A stretch of DNA of 60,700 nt from Streptomyces sp. NRRL B-24085. Lineage in GTDB: Bacteria; Actinomycetota; Actinomycetes; Streptomycetales; Streptomycetaceae. Below are positions 1 through 8,019 of the stretch, in pieces (the stretch's first letter is position 1; every line of letters begins with the position of its first letter). Location of the stretch: NCBI RefSeq assembly GCF_001282115.1, contig NZ_LJBR01000067.1, positions 1 to 60,700 of the forward strand, in the 5' to 3' direction. The translations under genes and the position numbers were made by a program. The notes below the pieces were generated by a model, which did not search any database, was not told the origin of the DNA, and worked only from the letters and a program-made list of their open reading frames with translations.

Positions 1-281
1 GCCGTTGTCCTCCCCCCGGTGACCGACGCCTCCCTCCCCCCGGTGGTCGGCGTCCGCGCCTCGGTGCTTTCCTTCGCCAGTGCCTGTGTGCCCGTCGTGA
101 ACTCGGCCATGGAACCCCCCTCGGTCAGTCCGCGGACGGTGGCGCCTCCGCCGTGGGCGGGCGCGCTCCTCCGGGGTGTCTCCACTCCGGAGGCCGGCCG
201 GGGTGCCTCCACCCCGGTGTCCGACCGGGATGTACCCGCCCCGGTGGACGGGGACACGGCTCCCCGGTGCAGGAACGTCAC
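1..281 (-). CDS. Partial: N-terminus of probable family 2 encapsulin cargo protein
   Basis: An open frame on the minus strand runs from just after the encapsulin gene to the window edge without a stop. A GTG at 281-279 overlaps the encapsulin stop as GTGA. Other in-frame starts are GTG 257 and ATG 110, and the ATG has a purine-rich GAGGGGGG just upstream. The visible 93 or fewer residues are low-complexity, rich in Gly, Thr, Pro, Ser and Arg, with near-repeats such as GVEAPR/GVETPR and TPTTGG/SVTGG. That is what a disordered encapsulation leader looks like. In the family 2B encapsulin loci I know, the neighbour is a polyprenyl diphosphate synthase or a terpene cyclase (such as 2-methylisoborneol synthase) with a disordered N-terminus. 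No catalytic domain is visible here, so the enzyme class is inference from context. Confidence 0.55.
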   Translation of the reverse strand, partial: MTFLHRGAVSPSTGAGTSRSDTGVEAPRPASGVETPRRSAPAHGGGATVRGLTEGGSMAEFTTGTQALAKESTEARTPTTGGREASVTGGRTT

Positions 282-1684
282 CTCCACCGGCCGATCTCGA
301 CGTTCTCCAGGACTCCGAGCGCGTCCGGCACCAGTACGGCCGCCGAGTAGTAGGCCGTCACCAGGTACTTGATGATCGACTGTTCGTTGATGCCCATGAA
401 CCGCACCGACAGGCTCGGCTCGATCTCGTCCGGGATACCGGCCTGCTGGAGGCCGATGACACCCTGGTCGGCCTCACCGGTACGCATGGCGATGATCGAG
501 GTGGTCCGCTCCGGGGTGACCGGGATCTTGTTGCATGGGTAGATCGGCACCCCGCGCCAGGTGGGGATGCGGTTGCCGCCCACGTCGATGGTCTCGGGGA
601 CCAGTCCGCGCTTGTTCAGCTCACGGCCGATCGCGGAGATCGCGCGCGGGTGGGCGAGCAGCAGCTTGGTGCCCCGGCGGCGGCTGAGCAGTTCGTCGAG
701 GTCGTCGGGGCTGGGCACGCCGTCGTGCGGCTGGAGCCGCTGGTCGTACTCGCAGTTGTTCAGCAGCCCGAACTCACGGTTGTTGACGAGCTCGTGCTCC
801 TGGCGCTCCTTGAGTGCCTCGACGGTCAGCCGGATCTGCTGTTCCGTCTGGTTCATCGGCTGGTTGTAGAGGTCGGCCACCCGGGTGTGGATGCGCAGCA
901 CGGTCTGGGCGATGCTCAGTTCGTACTCGCGGGGCCGGGCGTCGTAGTCGACGAAGGTGTGCGGGATGTCGGGCTCGCCCTCGTGGCCGGCCGCGAGGTC
1001 GATCGCCTTCTCGCCGTACTTGTTGGTGCGCTGCGAGGGGATCGCGCGCTGTTGCTGGAGGTGCTCGCGCAAATCCTCGGCACGCTCGGCCACCTGGTCG
1101 ACGTCCTGGCGGGGCAGCACGAGGACCGTGCAGGCGGTGGCCGCTCGTGCGGTGTACTCCCAGATGGCGTCCGGGTCGAGGAGCGCCTGGTCGCCGAAGT
1201 AGGCGCCGTCGGCGAGGACTCCGAGCACCGCGTCGTCGCCGTAGGGGCCGGTGCCGACCTTCTCCACCCTGCCGTGCGCCAGCAGGTACACCTCGTCGGC
1301 CTGGCCGCCGAACGAGGCGATCACCGAACCCGGGGTGAACTCCCGCTGCTGGCAGCGCTGGGCGAGCTCGGAGAGCACGGCGTCGTCCTCGTAGGACCTG
1401 AGCGCCGGCAGCTCGCGCAGCTCGGCGGGGATCACCTCGACCCGGTCCCCGGTCTTCACGAAGGTCACCCGGCCGTCGCCCACGGCGTAGCTCAGGCGTC
1501 GGTTCACCCGGTACGTACCGCCCTGGACGTTCACCCAGGGCAGCATGCGCAGCAGCCAGCGCGAGCTGATCTCCTGCATCTGAGGTGCGGACTTGGTGGT
1601 GGTGGCCAGGTTCCGCGCGGCCGCTGTGCCGAGGCTCTGCTGCGGCCGGTCCTGCTCGGTGCGGACCTCTTCGCCTACCGACAT
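278..1684 (-). CDS. Family 2B encapsulin shell protein (EshA-like, cyclic-nucleotide-binding domain)
   Basis: The 468-residue protein matches the length and sequence style of S. griseus EshA, a multimeric nucleotide-binding protein now classed as a family 2B encapsulin shell. The N-terminal arm ([20 protein letters not shown]) is typical. Residues about 95-200 form a cyclic-nucleotide-binding-like domain ([34 protein letters not shown]) inserted into the HK97-type shell fold, which continues to the C-terminus. The shell self-assembles in the cytosol around cargo enzymes. The ATG at 1684 has GGAGGG about ten bases upstream. The putative cargo gene overlaps its stop codon, so the two are probably translationally coupled. 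Ligand binding by this domain cannot be judged from sequence alone. Confidence 0.93.
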   Translation of the reverse strand: MSVGEEVRTEQDRPQQSLGTAAARNLATTTKSAPQMQEISSRWLLRMLPWVNVQGGTYRVNRRLSYAVGDGRVTFVKTGDRVEVIPAELRELPALRSYEDDAVLSELAQRCQQREFTPGSVIASFGGQADEVYLLAHGRVEKVGTGPYGDDAVLGVLADGAYFGDQALLDPDAIWEYTARAATACTVLVLPRQDVDQVAERAEDLREHLQQQRAIPSQRTNKYGEKAIDLAAGHEGEPDIPHTFVDYDARPREYELSIAQTVLRIHTRVADLYNQPMNQTEQQIRLTVEALKERQEHELVNNREFGLLNNCEYDQRLQPHDGVPSPDDLDELLSRRRGTKLLLAHPRAISAIGRELNKRGLVPETIDVGGNRIPTWRGVPIYPCNKIPVTPERTTSIIAMRTGEADQGVIGLQQAGIPDEIEPSLSVRFMGINEQSIIKYLVTAYYSAAVLVPDALGVLENVEIGRWR

Positions 1685-1996
1685 AAGGAATTGCCCTCCC
1701 GGTACATGCCCGGACGCGATCTCGCCCCGGCATCGATGTGCAGGAGCAAGCCTTCCTCACGGAGCGTGCCGGTGCTATTACCCGAAAGAGGGGGAATGGA
1801 TCACCGCAGGGCTGGGCATATGCGCTTTTCCTATCCGCTGACGGACGGTCAGTTCGGGCCTCATGAACGGAATTTGAGTGTCCGAATCAGCTCGCACGCT
1901 GTGCGGACCAGGAGTCGGAGGCCGCCGCTTTCGGTACAAGCACCTGTGAGGGCCGGCCGCGGTCGGTGGCCGGCGCGCAGTGCGAAGGAGGGAGCC
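1685..1996. other. Divergent intergenic region, encapsulin and amidase promoters
   Basis: About 310 bases separate the divergent encapsulin and amidase starts. The sequence is locally less GC-rich around 1790-1880, as expected for promoters. I see no convincing protein-coding frame and no terminator, and I could not assign -10/-35 elements with confidence. Confidence 0.5.
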
Positions 1997-2587
1997 ATGG
2001 CCTCACCCATGTCCGCGGGCAGATTCCTGGCCGTCCTGCGGGCGGAGGGTGCCACCGTCGTCGAGGTCGGCGACTGGGAGCACCACAACCGCAATCACGT
2101 CGGCGCCTGGGGCCCGGTGCACGGCGTGATGATCCACCACACGGTGACCAGGGGCAGCGCGGCGACGGTCGAGCTGTGCCGCAAGGGCTACAGCGGCCTG
2201 CCGGGCCCGCTGTGCCACGGAGTCATCACCAAGGACGGCACCGTCCATCTCGTCGGCTACGGCCGCGCCAACCACGCCGGTCTCGGCGACGACGACGTCC
2301 TGCGCGCGGTGATCGCGGAGAACGCACTCCCCGCCGACAACGAGGCCAACACCGACGGCAACCGCCACTTCTACGGCTTCGAGTGCGAGAACCTCGGCGA
2401 CGGCGAGGATCCCTGGCCAGCGGCCCAGCTCACGGCGATCGAACGGGTCTGCGCTGCGGTGTGCCGCCACCACGGCTGGACGGAACGGTCGGTCATCGGC
2501 CACCTGGAGTGGCAGCCGGGCAAGGTGGACCCGCGGGGCTTCACGATGGCCTCGATGCGGAGCCGGATCCGGGAGCGCCTGAAGTGA
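1997..2587 (+). CDS. N-acetylmuramoyl-L-alanine amidase-like protein (Amidase_2/PGRP fold)
   Basis: 196 residues, no signal peptide. The ATG at 1997 was chosen because AAGGAGGGAG lies just upstream; longer in-frame extensions are antisense to the encapsulin. The sequence has the Amidase_2 layout: HHTVT at residues 47-51 gives the first zinc histidine, and GHLEWQPGKVDP at about 168-179 gives the second histidine and the aspartate ligand. This family cleaves the bond between muramic acid and L-Ala in peptidoglycan. Without an export signal it may act on cytosolic wall fragments or leave the cell by another route. The deaminase gene follows after 22 bases and may be co-transcribed. Confidence 0.85.
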   Translation: MASPMSAGRFLAVLRAEGATVVEVGDWEHHNRNHVGAWGPVHGVMIHHTVTRGSAATVELCRKGYSGLPGPLCHGVITKDGTVHLVGYGRANHAGLGDDDVLRAVIAENALPADNEANTDGNRHFYGFECENLGDGEDPWPAAQLTAIERVCAAVCRHHGWTERSVIGHLEWQPGKVDPRGFTMASMRSRIRERLK

Positions 2588-2609
2588 CCCCGCGGGTCAC
2601 AATGAGGGC

Positions 2610-3503
2610 GTGACCGGCCTCGACACCCTGCGCCCCCGCCTTCCCTCACCCGTGCAGGAAGTGTCGGACCCCCGCTTCGCCCGGCGCGGCCTGCGCCTCC
2701 TCCTCAAGCGCGACGACCTGATCCACCCTGAACTCGTCGGCAACAAGTGGCGCAAGCTCGCGCCGAACCTCACCGCGGCCGCCGGCCGTGCCGTCGTCAC
2801 CTTCGGCGGCGCGTACTCCAACCATCTGCGTGCCACGGCCGCCGCGGGTCGGCTCCTGGGCCTGCCCACGGTCGGCGTGGTCCGCGGTGAGGAACTCGCC
2901 GACCGCCCCCTGAACCCCTCCTTGGCCCGGTGCGCCGCCGACGGCATGCGACTGCACTTCGTCGACCGGTCGACGTACCGCCGCAAGGCCGAACCGGACA
3001 CCCTCGCGCGCGTGCTGCGCGCGGCGGGCGCCGAGGAGGCGTACGTCGTCCCGGAGGGCGGCAGCAACCGGCTCGCCGTGCGGGGGTGCCGCGCACTCGG
3101 GGAGGAGCTGGCGGGGCGGGCCGACGTCGTCGCGATCGCCTGCGGCACCGGCGGCACCCTGGCGGGCCTGGCAGCCGGGCTCGACCCTGACCAGCGCGCC
3201 CTGGGCATACCGGTGCTCAGGGGCGGCTTCCTGACGGCCGACACCAGGGCGCTCCAGCACGAGGCCTTCGGCGGCACGCGCGGCGACTGGGCACTCGACG
3301 ACCGCTTCCACTTCGGCGGTTACGCCCGCACCTCACCCGAACTGGACGCCTTCGCCGTTGACTTCGAGGACCGCCACGGCGTGCCCGTGGAACGTCTCTA
3401 TGTCGCCAAGTTGCTCTATGGACTGGCCGCCCTCGCCGAGGAGGGAGCCTTCCCGCGCGGGGCGACGCTCGCGGCGGTGGTCACGGGTCGCCCCTTCCCG
3501 TGA
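2610..3503 (+). CDS. PLP-dependent ACC deaminase / D-cysteine desulfhydrase family protein
   Basis: 297 residues of the tryptophan-synthase-beta fold. KRDDL and GNKWRKL (residues about 34-50) carry the PLP lysine region, FGGAYSNHLRA (about 65-75) matches the substrate-binding Ser-Asn-His motif, and CGTGGTLAG (about 178-186) binds the cofactor phosphate. Members either open the ring of 1-aminocyclopropane-1-carboxylate or release sulfide from D-cysteine; sequence reading alone does not separate the two. The GTG start at 2610 follows the amidase closely. The protein is somewhat shorter than characterised ACC deaminases, about 330-340 residues. Confidence 0.85.
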   Translation: MTGLDTLRPRLPSPVQEVSDPRFARRGLRLLLKRDDLIHPELVGNKWRKLAPNLTAAAGRAVVTFGGAYSNHLRATAAAGRLLGLPTVGVVRGEELADRPLNPSLARCAADGMRLHFVDRSTYRRKAEPDTLARVLRAAGAEEAYVVPEGGSNRLAVRGCRALGEELAGRADVVAIACGTGGTLAGLAAGLDPDQRALGIPVLRGGFLTADTRALQHEAFGGTRGDWALDDRFHFGGYARTSPELDAFAVDFEDRHGVPVERLYVAKLLYGLAALAEEGAFPRGATLAAVVTGRPFP

Positions 3504-3514
3504 TCCGACCCGCC

Positions 3515-5113
3515 CTACTCGGCCGCCTCCCGGTAGGCCGCCGCCTCCTCCAGGTCCAGCCTGCGCAGCAGGGTCCGCAGCATCTCGTCGTCGATGTAGC
3601 GCAGGTCCCGCAGCTTCACGAACACCGAGCGCTCGGCGCCGATCATCTCCCTGGACAGCCGGCGGTAGGTGTCGTCGACGGTCTCGCCGGTGAGCGGGTT
3701 GGACTGGCCGAGACGCTCCCAGACGGCGTTGCGGCGCCGCTCCAGGACCGTGCGCAGGCGGTCGGCGAGGGGCGGCGGGAGGGTGTTGCGCTCGTCGGAG
3801 AGGAGTTCGTCCAGGCGCCGTTCGGCGGCCCGCGAGGCCTGCGCCTGGGCGTTGGCCTCGGCGAGGGTCTCGGCCTGCCGGTCGCGTCCGGGGAGCTTCA
3901 GCAGGCGGATCAGCGGGGGCAGGGTGACGCCCTGGACGACGAGGGTGCCGATGACCGTCGTGAAGGTGAGGAAGAGGATCAGGTTGCGGCCCTCGAACGG
4001 CTCGCCGCCGTGCAGGTGCTCCGGGATCGAGAAGGCGATCGCCAGCGAGACCACGCCCCGCATCCCGGCCCAGGCGATGACGAACGGCGCCTTCCAGGTG
4101 GGGTTGTCCTCACGCGCGCGGATCCGCGCGGACAGGATGCGCGGCAGGAAGGTCGCGGGGTAGACCCACACGAACCTCGACGCCACGACCACGAGGAAGA
4201 CCGCGACCGCGTACCAGACGGCGCTGCCGCCCTCGTACTCCCCGAGACCCTTCAGCACGACGGGCAGTTGCAGCCCGATGAGGGCGAACACCGACGACTC
4301 CAGGACGAAGGCGACCATCTTCCAGACGGCGTCCTCCTGGAGGCGTGTCGCGAAGTCGACCTCCCACGCGCGGTGTCCGAGGAAGAGCGCCACCACGACC
4401 ACCGCGAGGACTCCGGACGCGTGGAACTGCTCGGCCGCCGCGTAGGCGACGAACGGGATCAGCAGGGACAGCGTGTTCTGGAGCAGCGGCTCCTTGAGGT
4501 GGGTGCGCAGCCAGTGGATCGGCACCATCAGCACCAGGCCGACCGCGACCCCGCCGACCGCCGCGAGCAGGAACTCGCCGATGCCGCCCGCCCACGTGGC
4601 GCCCTCGCCGATCGCGGCCGCGAGCGCGACCCGGTAGGCGGTGATCGCGGTCGCGTCGTTCACCAGGGACTCGCCCTGGAGGATGGTGGTGATCCGGGAG
4701 GGCAGTCCCACGCGGCGTGCCACCGCCGTCGCCGCGACCGCGTCCGGGGGCGCCACCACCGCGCCCAGCACCAGCGCCCCGGTCAGCGAGAGCCCGGGCA
4801 CGATCTGGTAGGCCGCCCAGCCGACGACGATGGTCGCGAAGAGCACGTATCCCACCGACAGCAGCGCCACGGGCCGCATGTTGGCCCGGAGGTCGAGATA
4901 GGAGCTGTCGGTGGCCGCGGAGTGCAGCAGCGGCGGCAGGATGAGGGGCAGGACCACGTCCGGGTCGAGCGTGTACCCGGGGACTCCGGGCACGTACGAG
5001 ACCAGCAGTCCGGCGGCGACCAGCAGCAGCGGCGCCGGTACGGGGGTCCGTCGGGCGGCCGCGGCGATCGCCGCGCTCCCCGCCACCAGCAACAGCAGTG
5101 GCATCACGTCCAT
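3515..5113 (-). CDS. Na+/H+ antiporter, CPA1 family
   Basis: 532 residues. A membrane domain of about twelve hydrophobic segments runs from residue 1 to about 400, followed by a charged cytosolic tail rich in Arg and Glu. The family transport motif ESLVNDATA contains the conserved Asn-Asp pair that binds the exchanged cation. WAGMRGVVSLA is the other CPA1 signature. The ATG at 5113 is preferred over the longer frame to 5212 because that extension is hydrophilic, arginine-rich and overlaps the start of the divergent zinc finger gene. Expected role: sodium export and pH homeostasis at the plasma membrane. Confidence 0.9.
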   Translation of the reverse strand: MDVMPLLLLVAGSAAIAAAARRTPVPAPLLLVAAGLLVSYVPGVPGYTLDPDVVLPLILPPLLHSAATDSSYLDLRANMRPVALLSVGYVLFATIVVGWAAYQIVPGLSLTGALVLGAVVAPPDAVAATAVARRVGLPSRITTILQGESLVNDATAITAYRVALAAAIGEGATWAGGIGEFLLAAVGGVAVGLVLMVPIHWLRTHLKEPLLQNTLSLLIPFVAYAAAEQFHASGVLAVVVVALFLGHRAWEVDFATRLQEDAVWKMVAFVLESSVFALIGLQLPVVLKGLGEYEGGSAVWYAVAVFLVVVASRFVWVYPATFLPRILSARIRAREDNPTWKAPFVIAWAGMRGVVSLAIAFSIPEHLHGGEPFEGRNLILFLTFTTVIGTLVVQGVTLPPLIRLLKLPGRDRQAETLAEANAQAQASRAAERRLDELLSDERNTLPPPLADRLRTVLERRRNAVWERLGQSNPLTGETVDDTYRRLSREMIGAERSVFVKLRDLRYIDDEMLRTLLRRLDLEEAAAYREAAE

Positions 5114-5198
5114 GACTCTCGCCCGCCCTCGCTCATCGTCGTGCGCCCGCCCTCTTTTTCCGCGCGGCCGCCCGCGCGGCCGTCGTAACCTGGCAATC

Positions 5199-5459
5199 AT
5201 GAAACAGTGCACGCACGCCGACGCGCTGCCGCACCCGGAGCCCGAGCCGCTCAGCGAGACGTGCCCGGAGTGCCTGAGGGACGGTACCCACCCGGTCCAA
5301 CTGCGCCTGTGCCTGTCCTGCGGTCACGTCGGCTGCTGCGACTCCTCGCCGGGACAACACGCGACGAAGCACCACAAGGACTCCGACCACCCCGTGATGC
5401 GGACCTGGGAACCGGGCGAGAACTGGCGTTGGTGCTTCGTGGACCACGTCCTTGTGTGA
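5199..5459 (+). CDS. UBP-type zinc finger domain protein
   Basis: 86 residues made up almost entirely of one ZnF-UBP domain. Conserved Cys/His positions are visible: CTHAD near the start, CPEC, CLSCGHVGCC, and the histidines of HATKHHKDSDH, ending in WCFVDH. In eukaryotes this domain reads the free C-terminal Gly-Gly of ubiquitin; bacterial copies have no established role. It is divergent from the antiporter, with 85 bases between starts. There is no clear Shine-Dalgarno sequence before the ATG. Antiporter and UBP finger are often neighbours or fused in actinobacteria (from memory), which suggests a regulatory link. Confidence 0.85.
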   Translation: MKQCTHADALPHPEPEPLSETCPECLRDGTHPVQLRLCLSCGHVGCCDSSPGQHATKHHKDSDHPVMRTWEPGENWRWCFVDHVLV

Positions 5460-5484
5460 CCCTGGACGCCCGGGTTCCAGGACG

Positions 5485-5509
5485 GTTCGACCGTCTGACG
5501 TCTGGGTAC
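5485..5509 (+). promoter_or_regulatory. Candidate SigB/SigH-type promoter of prsH-sigH
   Basis: GTTC at 5485-5488 and GGGTAC at 5504-5509 are separated by 15 bases. The general-stress sigma consensus in Streptomyces is close to GTTT-N14-16-GGGTAC. This would allow SigH to drive its own operon, as reported for S. coelicolor. It is a consensus match only. Confidence 0.5.
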
Positions 5510-5576
5510 GTCAACCCGGCGCGCGTTCTTCCCAATTGGAGCCGCAAACCCCTAGACACGGAGCGTGTCCACAGTT

Positions 5577-5589
5577 TTACTGTGAGTAA
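5577..5589. promoter_or_regulatory. BldD-type operator upstream of prsH-sigH
   Basis: TTACtgtgaGTAA at 5577-5589 is a perfect inverted repeat and fits the published BldD box (TNAC-N5-GTNA). sigH is a known BldD target in S. coelicolor, so the position in this leader is as expected. It sits inside a wider CACAG/CTGTG inverted repeat. Confidence 0.7.
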
Positions 5590-5718
5590 CGGCAGGGGTT
5601 GGGGTCCCGGGGACAGGAAAGTCGAGAGCGCGGTAGCGTCACCGCTGAACCACACGTCGCGTTACTCCGGGGGGCGACCCTCGGCCCCCGTAAAGCTTGT
5701 ACCACCTTGGAGGTGAGG

Positions 5719-6132
5719 GTGTCCCAGATCGCAGGCGAGCCCGCGACCCAGGACTTCGTGGAAGTCCGGCTGCCGGCCGCGGGTGCCTACCTGTCGGTGC
5801 TGCGGACGGCCACGGCCGGCCTCGCGGCCCGTTTGGACTTCACCCTCGACGAGATCGAGGACCTGCGCATCGCGGTGGACGAGGCCTGCGCGATCCTGCT
5901 CCAGCAGGCCGTGCCCGGCTCGGTGCTGAGCTGTGTGTTCCGACTCGTCGACGACTCGCTGGAGGTCACCGTCTCGGCGCCGACCACGGACGGTCACGCG
6001 CCGTCCCGGGACACCTTCGCCTGGACCGTCCTGTCGGCCCTCGCGGGCAAGGTCTCCTCGGCCGTGGACGAGGACAGGACCGTTTCGATCAGCCTCTACA
6101 AACAACGCGGCGCGGGACCCGGGCCGGCGTGA
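5719..6132 (+). CDS. prsH: Anti-sigma factor of SigH, RsbW-like serine kinase (PrsH)
   Basis: 137 residues with a GHKL ATPase fold of the RsbW/SpoIIAB type. The N-box region is DLRIAVDEACAILL (about residues 50-63). The GTG at 5719 is chosen because GGAGG ends five bases upstream; an in-frame GTG at 5713 overlaps that ribosome binding site. The family binds its cognate sigma factor and holds it inactive. Its stop codon overlaps the first sigma start (GTGA at 6129-6132), giving the expected coupling of anti-sigma and sigma synthesis. Confidence 0.88.
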   Translation: MSQIAGEPATQDFVEVRLPAAGAYLSVLRTATAGLAARLDFTLDEIEDLRIAVDEACAILLQQAVPGSVLSCVFRLVDDSLEVTVSAPTTDGHAPSRDTFAWTVLSALAGKVSSAVDEDRTVSISLYKQRGAGPGPA

Positions 6133-7295
6133 GGAACGGGGACGGGCCGGTGCGGGACGAAGAGCGCGGCACACGGGAGCTGGCGGCCGGGGGCGGACAC
6201 CTTCCTCCCCGCCCGAGCGGCGCAGACGGCCTGGGTGACGACGGCCCCGGCGGTTCCCGTCGTACGGCGGACGGCATCGACGGCATCCCCGAGCAGGCCC
6301 GGCCGCATCCGGAGCAGGACGTCGTCGACCCGACGGCGACCGGCCTCCTGGACGACGGGCAGCGCGATCGGAAAGGTGCCGTGCAGGGTGCGCCTCCGAC
6401 AGGGCGGGCCGGGATCATCCCGGTGCCGACGGAGGCGAGGGCTCGTGGAAGGGCGACGGGCGGGACGATGAGCGAGCACGAGCGAAACGCAGAGGACGGC
6501 GCGGCGGGCGCGAACAACACGCCGGTCCCGCGGCACGACCCACAGGACCGCAGCGGGGCACGGGCCCTGTTCGTCGAGCTGCGCGCACTGAAGGACGGCA
6601 GCCCGGAGTACGCGGAGCTGCGCAACCAGCTGGTCCGGATGCACCTGCCGCTCGTCGAGCACCTCGCACGCCGCTTCCGCAACCGCGGCGAGCCCCTGGA
6701 CGACCTCACCCAGGTCGCCACCATCGGCTTGATCAAGTCGGTCGACCGCTTCGACCCGGACCGCGGGGTGGAGTTCTCGACCTACGCGACCCCCACGGTC
6801 GTGGGCGAGATCAAGCGGCACTTCCGTGACAAGGGCTGGGCTGTCCGCGTCCCGCGCAGGCTCCAGGAGCTGCGTCTCGCGCTCACCACGGCGACGGCGG
6901 AGCTCTCCCAGCTGCACGGCCGCTCCCCCACGGTCCACGAGCTGGCCGAGAAGCTGGCCATCTCGGAGGAAGAGGTCCTGGAGGGCCTGGAGTCCGCCAA
7001 CGCGTACTCCACGCTGTCCCTGGACGTCCCCGACACCGACGACGAGTCCCCGGCGGTCGCGGACACCCTCGGCGCGGAGGACGAGGCGCTGGAGGGCGTG
7101 GAGTACCGGGAGTCGCTGAAGCCGCTCCTGGAGGACCTGCCCCCGCGCGAGAAGCGAATCCTTCTCCTCCGCTTCTTCGGCAACATGACCCAGTCGCAGA
7201 TCGCGCAGGAGGTCGGCATCTCCCAGATGCACGTCTCCCGCCTGCTGGCCCGCACCCTGGCCCAGCTCCGGGAGAAGCTGCTGGTGGAGGAGTAG
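6129..7295 (+). CDS. sigH: RNA polymerase sigma factor SigH (SigB/SigF family), nested starts
   Basis: The full frame from GTG 6129 gives 388 residues. In-frame starts are GTG 6150 and ATG 6468, the last giving 275 residues. In S. coelicolor sigH makes about 52, 51 and 37 kDa products from different starts, and this layout fits. The N-terminal extension is Gly/Asp/Arg-rich and unlike a sigma domain. Region 2 (LVEHLARRF, LDDLTQVATIGLIKSVDRFDP, FSTYATPTVVGEIKRHFRD), region 3 and the region 4 helix-turn-helix (LPPREKRILLLRFF, SQIAQEVGISQMHVSRLLAR) lie in the common C-terminal part. The role is osmotic and developmental stress transcription. Confidence 0.92.
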   Translation: MRNGDGPVRDEERGTRELAAGGGHLPPRPSGADGLGDDGPGGSRRTADGIDGIPEQARPHPEQDVVDPTATGLLDDGQRDRKGAVQGAPPTGRAGIIPVPTEARARGRATGGTMSEHERNAEDGAAGANNTPVPRHDPQDRSGARALFVELRALKDGSPEYAELRNQLVRMHLPLVEHLARRFRNRGEPLDDLTQVATIGLIKSVDRFDPDRGVEFSTYATPTVVGEIKRHFRDKGWAVRVPRRLQELRLALTTATAELSQLHGRSPTVHELAEKLAISEEEVLEGLESANAYSTLSLDVPDTDDESPAVADTLGAEDEALEGVEYRESLKPLLEDLPPREKRILLLRFFGNMTQSQIAQEVGISQMHVSRLLARTLAQLREKLLVEE

Positions 7296-7303
7296 GCCGA
7301 GCC

Positions 7304-7360
7304 CGGCCTGCCCGTCCGGGTGCGGCGCACCCGCTCAGGTCCCGGGACGACGGCAGGCCG
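7304..7360. terminator. Hairpin between convergent sigH and membrane protein genes
   Basis: CGGCCTGCC at 7304-7312 pairs with GGCAGGCCG at 7352-7360, with further GC pairing inside (GTCCGGG against CCCGGGAC). There is no U tract, which is normal for Streptomyces. It could serve both convergent genes. Confidence 0.5.
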
Positions 7361-7399
7361 CCCCGCCCGCGGATCCGGCGCCGCGCCTTCGACGTACGG

Positions 7400-7849
7400 C
7401 TACTGCTTGCCGTCCTGCGTCCGCCCCGGGCCCCTGATTCCGAGCGCCTGGGTCGTCGCCGGGTTGACCAGGAGGACCAGCGCGGCCACCGCGACGACCG
7501 CGAGGGCGATGCCCGCCGGGATCGCCACGCTGTCGGCCTGGAGAAGGTTGTAGGCGACGGGCAGGGCCATGATCTGGGTGATGACCGCCGGCCCACGGCT
7601 CCAGCTGCGCCGGGCGAGCAGCCCGCGCGCGGCGAGGAGCGGCAGCAGGGCGAGGACGATCAGCGTGATGCCCCCGGTGACGGCGGACTGCCGGTCGTCC
7701 GGGTCGCCGGCCAGACCCTCCACGAGCATCCAGACACCCCCCGCGACGAGCGCGAGCCCCTCCAGGGCGGCCAGGGCGGCGGCGTACGTCAGGCGCCGCG
7801 GGCGCGGACCGGCGGTCTCGGGGGTGGTGGGAGTCTGCTCGCTGCTCAC
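7400..7849 (-). CDS. Four-helix integral membrane protein, function unknown
   Basis: 149 residues. After a short hydrophilic N-terminus (SSEQTPTTPETAGPRPRR) come about four hydrophobic segments: AAALAALEGLALVAGGVWM, a second around LIVLALLPLLAARGL, a third around VITQIMALPVAYNLL and a fourth around GIALAVVAVAALVLLV. The GTG at 7849 is chosen because the longer frame upstream is low-complexity Arg/Gly sequence. An orthologue lies between sigH and the kinase gene in S. coelicolor (from memory). I do not recognise a function. Confidence 0.75.
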   Translation of the reverse strand: MSSEQTPTTPETAGPRPRRLTYAAALAALEGLALVAGGVWMLVEGLAGDPDDRQSAVTGGITLIVLALLPLLAARGLLARRSWSRGPAVITQIMALPVAYNLLQADSVAIPAGIALAVVAVAALVLLVNPATTQALGIRGPGRTQDGKQ

Positions 7850-8019
7850 ACCCTGAAGGGTAGCCCTCGCCCCTGGAGCCCCCGCCGTGAGGCGCGGGCG
7901 ACGCACACGCCCGCGCGCGGGTTGCCCCACGCCCCCGTGGCAAGGTTCACGCACCGAAGTCTTACGTGATCCCTACCTCGACCTGTGCCCGGTACCACCC
8001 AGTAGGTACGCTGCAACCC

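Noticed and set aside
176..1990. Long plus-strand open frame antisense to the encapsulin gene
   Set aside because: It is a third-position GC shadow. Only the part from 1997 on, in the same frame, has a ribosome binding site and domain-like sequence.
3515..5212. Antiporter start at 5212 giving 565 residues
   Set aside because: The extra 33 residues are Arg-rich, hydrophilic and overlap the divergent zinc finger start; the ATG at 5113 begins right at the first helix.
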